A stretch of 64,000 bases of DNA from contig CM055911.1 in NCBI GenBank assembly GCA_029582155.1, positions 51,211,419 to 51,275,418 on the forward strand. The letters run 5' to 3'. Of the stretch, positions 37,401-49,400 are shown piece after piece (positions within the stretch are counted from its first letter, which is position 1; every line of letters begins with the position of its first letter). Source of the stretch: Panopea generosa. Lineage: Eukaryota; Mollusca; Bivalvia; Adapedonta; Hiatellidae. Both the position numbers and the translations under genes were made by a program. Below the pieces are notes generated by a model, which did not search any database, was not told where the DNA came from, and saw only the letters and a list, made by a program, of their open reading frames with translations.

Positions 37401-40400
37401 CCTTGGTATTAATTCTATACAGTGTTAACTGTAGTCTTTCTTATCTAAATGAAGAAAAAGGGGGGAGAAAATAGCCTTACCCACACAAACCATCACATGT
37501 TATCTAGTTGTACTCACCAGTTTTAAGTGACCCAAAACCTAAATAATCAGTGTAACAAATCACCATGGTTACAAACCAAAACTTAAGTTGTGCAGTTTCC
37601 ATAGCAACATTGAAATCTAGTCTATCTGTTATCACATACCATGCTTGCAACCATGCCAATAGTGTAAAGTGGTTGTCATAACAACAACTATAATTATAAT
37701 GTGATAATCACAAATCGCTAAAAATCACAGCAAACTGTACTAAAGTGTATTAGTTTCCATGGCAACAACTAAATGATGGGTTAAAATTGTACAGGTTGCT
37801 ATTGTAAAAAACAATGTACATTCCACAGCTACAAAATATTACATGTTAACCATAATAAATTAAAAAATGTTAGAGTAAACTGATACTGAATTAATCAAAC
37901 ATGTAACATGAACAATCATATAAGTTAAAATTTCAAATGCATCACCATGACAGCAATAGAAAAATATATAAAGGATCTGACATGATATGTGCTCATTTAT
38001 TACTGAATTTATTAAACAAGTTGTCAAAAACATATTATGCTAGACTCTGCAGAGCATCATATCATTTTTGATAAAGAGTTTGATAAATTAAATGATAAAT
38101 GGGCATGATTATAAGATTTTATCACATATACCAGGAAAATGGTACATTTACCTTCTTTTTTTTTTCAATAATCTCTTTAAAGATTGAGAAAAAAATTGGG
38201 CTAATTAATTTCTGTTATTCATCGTATGATGTAACATCTCAAATAACGCCACATGAAAGCGGAGTTATACAGAAACGCCAAGCAATAAATCAAAAGTTAT
38301 ATTACACTAGGTTAATATCAAAATTATGTCATTGGTTTACTACGCTACAGCATTGTAAGTAAATCAACATAGGAACACTCATTTATCTACATTTTCACCT
38401 ATAATCAGTAAAAAAATACCTCTTCCTACCAATATGCCAATAGTGATACGTTTTAGGTTCATTAGAAATAAATTAAACTTGTCTGTCTTCTTCTTCATCA
38501 GTCATGTTGGTAAGCTGACCTGGGCCAGTTGATTAAACTTACTTTGACTAGCATCCAATTAAATTTCGTCCAATCATTATTCAATTTTGAAATAAGAAAG
38601 AACAACTCTTACACAATAATTAGAACAATTTTTGGAAGAATAATAATAAATCATCAATCAATCATGGTAAGAATTTGGCAATTAATTGGAACAGCACTTT
38701 AGGTAACCTTAATTAGTGTGTTTTGTGAGAAATCACCCAATTAGATTGAAAGCACAACAACACATTCAAGTTACACTATTAAAAAATAACAGTAAATTTT
38801 ATACTCTGATTTATAGCTAACTTCCAAAGCAAAATAAAACTTTCGAGTAATCTTGAATGTTATATATAATTTGAATAATATATACAAAATAATATTATAG
38901 CGTGGTTACCAGTACATTATTTTATATATAACTGGTTAATTTCAAGCTACAGCTATTGTATAATATACAATCTGAATGATTAATGTGTTGCAAATGCACA
39001 TACCACTGCTAGCAGTATGCTTAAATTATTTGGGAACTATGTTGCCAACATTCTTTCAGTTATACCCCGACAATGTCAATACTACTGTAAAAAGCACTGC
39101 CACGCAGAAGCATACTGACTTGACCAAGGCATAATACTTTGTTAAGCTACAATGTACCATCGTTGGATACCCACGGGTGTCAATTCTGATACTCTCCATC
39201 CATCACCCATGGGAAATTACGCTAGCTCTGCTTCTTTTTATTTCAACAGAACAGAACAAAATACAGCTTATGTCAACAATGTCTTATCAAAAAGGCGTTT
39301 GCATGAAAATAGCGTTGCGATAATCATGAAAATGTGAAGGAACCAATCATATGGTTGCATTGTGGCTTGGTAGAAATGACGCAAAGCTAGACTAAGTGTA
39401 ATATCCCACGGGTGATAAATGGAAAGTATCGGAATGGATTAAGTGTGGGTTTCCGAAGATGCCATGTTATGACAGTGGAATGTGGTAATTTTTTTTCAGG
39501 TGTGACATGACCAGGATCAAACTCACAACCTCTGGCTAGTCAGACACTCTACTGCAAGACCATTTCTGATGTATACCCCCAGAAAGTATGGTGGTGTATT
39601 AGTGTCTCTGTTAGCACTCAGATGTAGGCATACACATATATTGTTCATGCGAAAAACTGGAATTTTTTAAATGATAAAGGGAATAATGGTATCATGCAAT
39701 ACTTGGTGTTTAATTAACATTTAGTTGATATTCGTTAATAAAAGTAATTCCAACTTTCTACGGCTACACACTTTATATCTAGATAAGAGATAAGGGGGAG
39801 AGTGTTACCCAGGTATGGAAAGCTTTCATGAAAAATCAAATCATTAAAAGTACTGATAGCTAGGCTTTATTAAATACTCATACGTTTCACTAATTTGATT
39901 GATATTATTGTAGCGTTTGTTGATTTTCTTTAGGTAACATTTTTAAAATTGACATTATACTATATCCACAGTGTATTTTTATGGTTTGATTTGTTGCATA
40001 CCCGGTATATACAATACATTAAAAACAAGAAATGTCACTGTTAAGTGTCACATGCCCCCCAATATGTCATGATGTTATGTTGATCATTTGTAGCAAGTAT
40101 CATTAAAATTCATCTATGCATGACAAAGTTACAGGCCAGAAACGAAATCTCACATAAACTCAAAGTGTTGTCAAACAAACTCAAAATGTGACCTTGACCT
40201 TTGAGGTACGTGTGTGGGTCTTACTCGCGACACGTCATCATGTTCTTTCGATCATTTGTTGCAAGTTTCAACAAAATCCATCTATGCATGACAAAGTTAC
40301 AGGCCGGAAACGAAATACTGGACGGAAGGACAGATGGACGGACAGACGCTGCAATTACTATATCCTATCCCAAAAATTTTTTGGGGGGCATAAAAAAAAG

Positions 40401-43400
40401 AAATTTGATGAATACAAACTAGTCCCTATTGCGTATGATCATTTTGGCGGCGATCAAAGCTGCAAAGCTTAATCATGCCAACAAAAGCCGAAGTACGACT
40501 TTGGCATAAAGCACAGCTTAAGATGGGCATAAAATATCAGCATACCATAGGATGACATACTTTGCATCCATAATATAGGTCCTCTCTACTCTAATGTATG
40601 TGTGATAAATTTGTATAAGAATTGTATTGCTATTAAATAGCTTTTCATAATTAATGTAAAAAAAGGCTCATGCGGAAAAAAATAAATTATTAGCCAAAAG
40701 GTTATAAGTTTATAACTTGTAACCTTCAAATTAAATCTTTTACTACACTGTCTATTTTCTATTTCTAACGTATCTATCCATTTTCTAAATGACCTACCGG
40801 TAAACAATAAGCCCGCCCCTTTACGGTGAATCGTTAATAAGTGAGTTAATTAAATCTACAATTTTAATGGTCTCGTATACTTACTAATTCATTCTAAAAC
40901 AAGTTAAATAAAAATATGTCTATGTTACATGACTGTCATAACAAAGAATTAATTGACAGAGTTGAGAATTGATGTAGACAATTAATGCGAAAGAAAAAGA
41001 TAAAGTTGAACCTGTGTAAGGGGTCACCTCTATTAAGCAGTCACTTCTCTTAGGCAGCCACATTTGCCATTTCTATGCTTTAACCCTTTGCTTCATATAG
41101 ACGCCTTTGGACACCTCTAATATTGAAAGCATTAATTCACTACTTATCAGCAATGGGTGAATTATGTTTATATTAACTGACAGAGTGAAAAACAGTGCAG
41201 GAAGTGTTCAGATTGCTCGTTACAAGCAATCTGAACTCTTCCTGCACTGTTTTCAATGACATTCTGTGATTGGTGCGGGAAAACGTGTATATATAGAGTA
41301 AAGGGTTAAGAGAAATTAACCTGTGTTAAGCAACAATCTGTCTTAAAAGGCCACTTTTGCTCCTTCCCTTGACTGGCTGCTTAAGACAAGTTTGACTGAA
41401 CTATAAAATCTACACAGACAGTAATGGAAAATGTATACTGCTTGTGACTAGAAGTAGAATGTCTTCCTATTATAAAGTGAAATTAAGACAAAACCTGAGT
41501 TACAACTTCTTAAAAACTATTAATTTTAGTAACTACATGTATATACAAATCATACTGGCAAACTTTCATCCTTCGAAACTAGTTGAACTCTAACCCACAA
41601 CTCAAAGGTGAAAGGTCAGCCCTAGACCACTTAAAATCACTTGCATATTTTAATATACGTGTTATCACAATGCGTTGTTTCAGAAAAACAATATAACCAT
41701 TCACCAAATAGGGTTGACCTCTAGAACAAGTAATTGTTGACATTCTGACCTATTTTTTTAACAATTTAAAGAAAGTTCTGGTAGCTCGCTTTCTGCATTA
41801 TGCAAGTGTCAGGCTACATACTGGTAACAAATTATGCCCATGTTTATAATTTCATCTGAAAACAGACTGGTCTCCTGTAGAAGTTGATAATTCTATCTGC
41901 CACCATTTTTTTTATTAAAAGGTAAAAGAGTTATATTAACCATTCACCAAATTTGTATTAAAGAAGCAACTTTTTTAGTGTGTTTTTTTAAATTTAATAA
42001 AAAAATCTGAAAAATAACTATAAATAAATCCTGAAAAACAAAATACACATCCATTTTAAGGGACACAATTAAATTTTGTGCTTATTCTGAGTTTTAAGTT
42101 AAGATCAAATACTAAATAGGGGGATTATAATTGTGGTGTTTTAATTTCGCAGATTTTCACAATCACACAATCATCACTGTTGCAGGAATTCACATATTTT
42201 TTTAAATTTTCAAATTTATAAATTAAGGAATTAATTAATCATCATAATTATGATTGTGAATATCATTTGATTAAAATGTTTTACTTAATATAGAACATGA
42301 ACCAGACGCAGATCTCATACAAGTTTTTATTTAAATATTTAGCGTCCTTTTTATGCCATCAAGAGCTGACACTCGATCCTAGGATCCCTGAAGGTTAACC
42401 AGTACCAGAGCACATCCATCTCCGCAAGTAACTGATAATTTTCCCATTTGAATCAGAGATAAGAGATGAAGACAATAAGACGTAATGTGCCCCCCCAACA
42501 CACTGCCTTTCATGTACAAAGAACATTTAACTAAAATCTAAAATACAATAACTGAAGACAAATAACATTCAATGAAAGCATATTATATACATGTATGTAG
42601 CTTGTTCAATCAAGAACTCAGGCTAAACAAATTCATTGTAGCAATTTTCTGTCACAAATTCATGACTTAATTAACAACAGAAATATAATAACAAATAACC
42701 ATGGACCTGCTGCAATGTTACCGTTGGTGCATAAAACAATTATTTATTTAACAGATAACATAATTATATGCCGTACCATGTGTTATATGTGTCATATTTT
42801 GCCCCTTTGGTGCAAAAAGGTACCAAGTGTCTTCTTATTTCATATTCACTTGGTACATTATTGCACTAATGGGACGATTTGTGCTGAAACTGATCAGATT
42901 AACATAAATAATGAACATTCATTACAATTAGGTGCCCTTTACCATTTTAACTAAAATAATGAAAAAAAATAAATAAAAATTATGTACCTCTCGCTCACTA
43001 ATATTTTGAATCATTTCCGACCATTTAGCATTGATGCCATCTACAGGGCGGATGAGAGTTTCCGCAGCAACAGGGGACATGTCCTTGAGTGCAGCTAACT
43101 CTTGGTTCAACTGTTGTACCTCGGTGACATGCGGGTGAACATTGGCCTTGAAAAACTACAACAAAAAACAACTGTGACTGGATCCAGAAAACATTGTGCG
43201 ACAACAAATTGTAAAATTGTGATCAACTGCAAATGTGTCTCAACACTCAAAAACTGGTGTCACACGCATTTGTTCAACTTTAATGACTTTTCCTTCATAT
43301 TCATATGTGATATATTGAATGTAAGTTATAGTTAATAGATTTATTGCATTTTTGCCATTCTCTACCAAAGTATATAAAAAGGAAACCTAAACAAAACTAA

Positions 43401-46400
43401 TAATTTTCCCATAAAAATCAAACAGTGATGTAAGTGAAACAAAAAGTTCATACTGTCAGATGAATTAAAGATCTGCAAACAACATGTATAAGTCGATTTC
43501 CAATCTGTTAAAATCAATGGTTTCCAGTCAACTTGATATCATTCATATTGATTCAGAGACACTTTATGTGAGAAAGTTTGCTGGTCACTTGCTGAAGGAC
43601 GACGGTTTTACTCAGATTCAGTCCGAGTTCTTCCTGCACCAATAAAACTGGATATGCTATATATAACATGCAATGCGTTTAAAATGGCGTTAAAACTCAT
43701 TCAAAAAAATAACATGGAGGATGATCATGGAATGTGTTGACATGGGAATAATACCTACCCACTCGAATTCTTTTTAAAAATTGAATGTGTTTTGTGGACG
43801 AGTGGTCTTAGGCAGCCTCAACTGTCACTTACCCCTCACTTCTCAGAGTGTAGGTCAGAGCCAAGCTCAATTCACACTATATTTGAAAAAAATCTTCCTC
43901 CAACAGTAAAACCGGATAGGTCATACACAACCAGACTTGTTGTGTTGAAAATGTGGTTAAACCCATGGGATTATCTACTACTCTCCCTAAAATTTACAGT
44001 ATTTTGTCATGTTATCCTACAATACTCTAAATGCAAACCTTGAGTTCCTCAATCTGTTGTTGTAGAAGGTCCGGATCTCCCGACACTGGCTTCATACTGG
44101 CCAACTTGTGTTCCTCGGTAGGTAACCACTGCTCCAGAGACTAGTAAAAGAAACAAAAGTCAGTGTATTAGACTTACAAAGAGGATTGATTGAATATTTA
44201 GCATCATGTTTCGGCCACGACAATCAATTAACCTAACCACTCTTTCTTGGGATCTGAAAGGTTAAACAGAACATCCAATCTCCTGAAGTAACAAATAATT
44301 TTAATTCTTGAAATGTTTTTTAAAATGCATTCTGGGTCTTTTTTATATTTTTCAAACATATTCTTTTTTTGTGTGGTTTGTGTAAAGGTAACTATGTGAT
44401 AGATAATGTCACACATTTTGGTAGCCATTTTGTCTCAGACAATACAAAAAATATCTCCCAAGATACCTACCTCCTGCAGCTGTTGAAATTTGTCTGCATG
44501 TCCCAGAGCTGCTTTTAAGTCTTCTTCTCGGTCACGTGCAATGTCATGAACATCATCAGCGAGATTATGAATATCTTCCAATTGTTTACGGATCTCAATC
44601 AAGCCAGGGTCGCCAACCAAGGACCCAAGATGTTCACCTTTCTGTCTGCATTCATCCAGTGACAGTCTAGCTTTACCTAACTCTTTTCTGAGCTCCTGTG
44701 GGAAGAATTTATCAATAATTAAATTAAACAAAGCTTTATGTATATTATTTTTTAAACATGGTAAACTTATTTTTTGCATGACACTGAGAATTTGAAATAA
44801 GACTTTACAACTTAAACAAAGCAAGGCTTACTGGTAGACCAGGCCTCCATTTTGCCAACATTTTCATCTTAAGTTTTACTTAGATACTGTAATAGAAAAC
44901 TTAACTCTCAATTTTGATTTGTTATTTATTTATTAAATAATCAATATCAACGAAACTATATGCATTTTCACTGGAACCAATCTAAAACCAGTCTTAAATC
45001 ATGATTATTTAGTTGCTTTTCAATGATTTTAGTATATACATAAATATGTTGTTGAAGCAAAAGCCACAACTAAGCATAACTATACAGGCAAAGTACCTTG
45101 CTCAAGAACATATGAACACATGATCTTGTTGGTGAGTTAACCACTAGATATCTAGGTATTTCATTTTGGAGTAAAATTCAATTGACTTTGATTCATTGTT
45201 CTTGCAACAAGATGAGACTTGAAAAACTGTCTGTTTTTGTAACGATATTTATGAAGTATATAATGCCGACATTCCTTCAAATTTGTAGAGAAGTTTTGAT
45301 ATATAATACATTATAAAGGGGTTCTTTTGATGTCATAAGACTTAACATTTTCAACTTCATCATGATCATCATATATGACTACATGTAGATACTACCTAAC
45401 AAAAGGAATGCACCAAGAAAAGAAAACATTAGAATTGTTGTTTTTTTACAGTTCATGAGAAGTAATAAAATTCACTCAAGATATATGAAAATGTGACATA
45501 GGTAGAAACATGAAAACGCAAGAAAGGAATTAAGAGATATGAAAACATAACACAGGGTTTAGAGGGAATTACTTTGAAACAAAAAAAGTGACCACAATGC
45601 ACGCGGTAAGAAATTCTTCAGTAAAATCTTAAGTAAACAACCAATAATATCACCAGACAACAATTACAGTAGGATATGGATATATGCACTCATGCTTAAT
45701 ATGTTTTGTTTCATATCTCTGCCTGTGTTGCGTTTTCTTATCTCTCGAGTGTATCTAATACCTCTCACACCCCTTACCACCCAATAGATTAGGATAATTA
45801 ACTTTATGATGTTATTTTGTGTAATTCATTTACCTTGAGTTCTTTCTGCTGTTCTTTGACAGTTTGAGGGTCGACCCCTGGGGGCTCCTGGGAAAACATA
45901 TTGTCCTTCAGATCTCTCAGGTTTGACATGACCTCTCCGCAGAGGTCATAAAACTTCTCCGAAACCTCAAGGGCTTCATTTAAAGCCCTGTCACGAGTCT
46001 GAGCACCATCATCAATTTGATTGGCTAATCCATTGAGCTCGGATATCTTTTGCTTTATATCTGCAGCTGTAACATAAATAGTACATTGTTTTTTCTGGTA
46101 GGCAGAATTTGAATGGGTGGTAAAATCAATCTATTGATGATTAAAAACATGTATATATAGGTTGCAACAACTATGCCTGGGCACATTCTGGTTTGTTAAC
46201 GCTATTTCGTAAAGTCAGAACACTATCAAAAGCAAAAAATTTGTTGAAGGCTGTTAAGATTTGTAAACTCTCTCTTTCTGGAGATAAGAAACTGCAGAAA
46301 TAATTTCATTAACTATCTTTCTTTGAAAATTAAAAAAATGTACAAATATGTACTTGTTTTCTCTAAAGACAAAATATAGAGTTATTTTTTTGCTCTGCAC

Positions 46401-49400
46401 TTCCACATAGTGCCCGCCATACTTATGAAGATAAAAATGGCAGATGTATTTTATCTACATCAAAAACTGTTGTTGGAATGAAAAACCGCGGATCAGAAAG
46501 TACTAGAGCTTGTATTACTCATGGTCAATCAATATCTAAAAAAAGATTTATCTCATTGTTTCAAAAGAAGAGCATTATGAGGTAATGTCATTATGAAAGA
46601 ATGAGATATGGAGATGTGGGGGTGGGGATGAGGGGTCTAGATGGGATTACCTTCTATTTCATCCTCGCTGCCCTGTGCTATGACACGTTTAGCCATTTCT
46701 ACGGCACGCTGGATATGTGGCCGGTTTCTATCAAGCTCCTGTAGTACAATCTGCAATATCAAACAAACACATAGTAACAGAAGAACTAATTCAATATTGA
46801 ATGCTATAATAGTTTTGTGTGTTGTAGAATGATTGTGTGTTTGTATTGTTTTTTGTGCCTGTTTTCAACAGTATTTCAGTGATATAATGGCAGTCAGTGC
46901 ATTTGTCATTGTTGCTTGGATCAGTTCTGGGCACATCTCGTGTTTGCAAGTCACCGACTATTTCCCCAAATATTCAAATATATAGCTGTAGAACAAAGTT
47001 CAGAAGAACAGAAGTTCTTGATGGAACATTACAGAGACAATGACTGTTATACTAAACTCACAACCCCTGATTTGAAAATCAGTTGTATGACCAACTGAGC
47101 TGGCTGAGTCTTTCGTGTTAGTAATTGTTGATATTCAACACAATAAAATGGTATATCCAGTTTTATTGGTGGAAGAAATAAATTCCTAAAAACAGAAATC
47201 AACAAAAACTTTTCGATGACTAAAAGCACAAAATTTCATCTGTAAAAATGTAAAAAAAAAATTCAAAACATAAATAAATATAGCAGGTGGAAGACCTCAG
47301 AATAAATTTGTCAGAGTGATGCCGCTGTCCTTACAAAAGCTACTGGCAAGTTTTCTAATATAATCTTTTGGGACCAAGCTGGGCTTAAACCATCAACTTA
47401 AGAAGTAAAATGTTAGTGATGCTGAGAATTTTCGGCCACAGAGGACCCTTTTATCTGAAGAATTTCTCCACTGATCCACCGTACACACATACCTTGTTCT
47501 CCTGCAGCTCATCCTTAAGTTTATCGGGACTCGCTGGTATGGGGTCAGAGTTCACGATGATTCTGTTTAAACCAGACAAGTCTTCCAAAAGGTTGTCTAA
47601 ACCATCAGACACCTGTAAAGTTATGTCAGAATTTAGTAAACCTGTACATCATAAAAGTTGTTAATCAAATCAAGTTTTTACTCTTTTTTTTTTTCGAGTT
47701 AAAAAAAAAAATCCCATGTGTTTTCATATTTTCCATAATTACTGTCAATATTTATCAAGATGGCATCTTTTATCTCTTGCTATACAGATAAAAAATTAAT
47801 AATGATAACTGTTTTGCACACAATTATTTTTAGTTTAAACTTAATTATTTAACATCAATTGAGTCATTCTGGGTGAAACCAGTATTTAGGATATGTGCAC
47901 AACAGGTCTTGCTTAAGACCCCACATAATGGCCGTGATAGGGTATCGAACCATTGACTCTGCAATCCTGGGTCTCATGCTCTATCACAGAACCATGTGCT
48001 CCATACAACATTTTTATATCGACATAGAACATTATTGTGAAATTACATTATCAGCATGAAATATTTCCCTTCTTGACTGCAATTTGTTTAACAATAGAAA
48101 CTGAGGGTTCAGCCCAACACTAGAGAATTGTTGCCCTGAACCACTGAAATGCTGTCTACCTCTTGCGTCATATTCTGACGAGCATCAGCTAGCTCCCGCA
48201 ACTTAGATCTTGCTTGATGTTTCAATTTCTCGAATCTCTCGTTGACGCTGACAAGTTTTGTCTGAATGTCGCCAGCATCACTGTCACCACATAACTCCAT
48301 CAGCTCGAGACCTGTCGCGTTGAGGTCATCTATAAACGGCTTCCTATCCTCCACAATCTGCTGTGTTGACTGAAATTATATAAAGCGGTAACCTCTATTC
48401 AGCGGTCATTTGTCTTGAGCAGCCACATTTACTATTTCCCATTTTTATGCTTTCAGGGCAAATAAAACTATATTAAACAACAACTTGTCTTAAAAGACTA
48501 CTTTGTTCCTTCTTTTGACTGGATGCTTAAGACAGATTTGGCTGTAATCATAATACTATTTCAGACAATTTTGCAATGAAATTACTTCATTTTTGTTTTT
48601 GTTTTATCTGAGTATTAAGCATCCTTTTCAAGCCATCGTGGGCTAACACAGACAACCAGTTAACCTAACCACTCTTTCCATGGATCCTGAAAGGTTAACC
48701 ATTACTCATACACACCCATCCCTGCAAGTAACTGATAACTTTCCCTCTGTCACAGTGGTAAGTGATGATTGACAATGGGACGCAACACTCAGCACTGGTC
48801 CTACCCAGGAAGTGGACTCGAGAGTGGCTCATATAAGCTTTGAACTTTCTTTGTAATTAAGTCCATTACCTGGGTAGAACCCATACTGGGTTTTATATTT
48901 GAGAGGCCATAGGTTTGAGTCTTGGATCAAACCACAACCTTTTATGTGAACTGCCAACACTTTATTTCTCAGTGATTTAAAATTACCTGTAAATTTATTC
49001 AACAATACAACCAATAGAACATACCTTTAAGTTATCGTACTGTTTTTTGACCAGATCAAGGGTGTCGCCTGGAGCCCCCTGGGCTTTCAGCTCTGCCTCC
49101 ATCTCATCCAGCCAACCCTGGACCTCCGCCTGACTCTCACTGAAGGAAGTGGCCAGCGGTAAGGCAGCCTCCAGTTGCTGTAGTCTATCTGCACTCAAGT
49201 GACACACAATGTCCGCCTGCAGGAGGAAGGTTGGATGAAATTCGTATGAGTTCTAGTTATAGCATAATATAAATGATACTTTAAGTACAGTTAAATCTCT
49301 TTTAGTGGTCACCTCTTTTAAGCTTTTTGGTTTTGATGTTTGAATATTTAGCATAATTTCTATGCCATCGAGGGCTAACAGGTAAACCAGCACTCATGCA

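Larger units (their letters stand above)
32842..42987. other. 10.1 kb intron between exons 14 and 15
   Basis: Contains two piggyBac-like MITEs (33253, 41080), a SINE-D (34095), a dispersed repeat near 35.3-35.5 kb, a repeat at 40022, an inverted-repeat element at 41004 and a SINE-B at 42328. About 35.6-38.5 kb has no recognised repeat. A patch at 38530-38760 is rich in homeodomain-type words. No spectrin-like exon was found on the minus strand. Confidence 0.85.
43156..44038. other. Intron between exons 13 and 14
   Basis: Holds the only two SINE-C copies found in the opposite orientation (43562 and 43788). Nothing else recognised. Confidence 0.85.
46751..47492. other. Intron between exons 9 and 10
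   Basis: Holds a tRNA-headed SINE of another family (46845-47115) and a broken SINE-C copy (47146-47446). Confidence 0.8.
48370..49024. other. Intron between exons 7 and 8
   Basis: Made mostly of the family F element (48372-48552) and a SINE-B copy (48610-48830). Confidence 0.85.
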
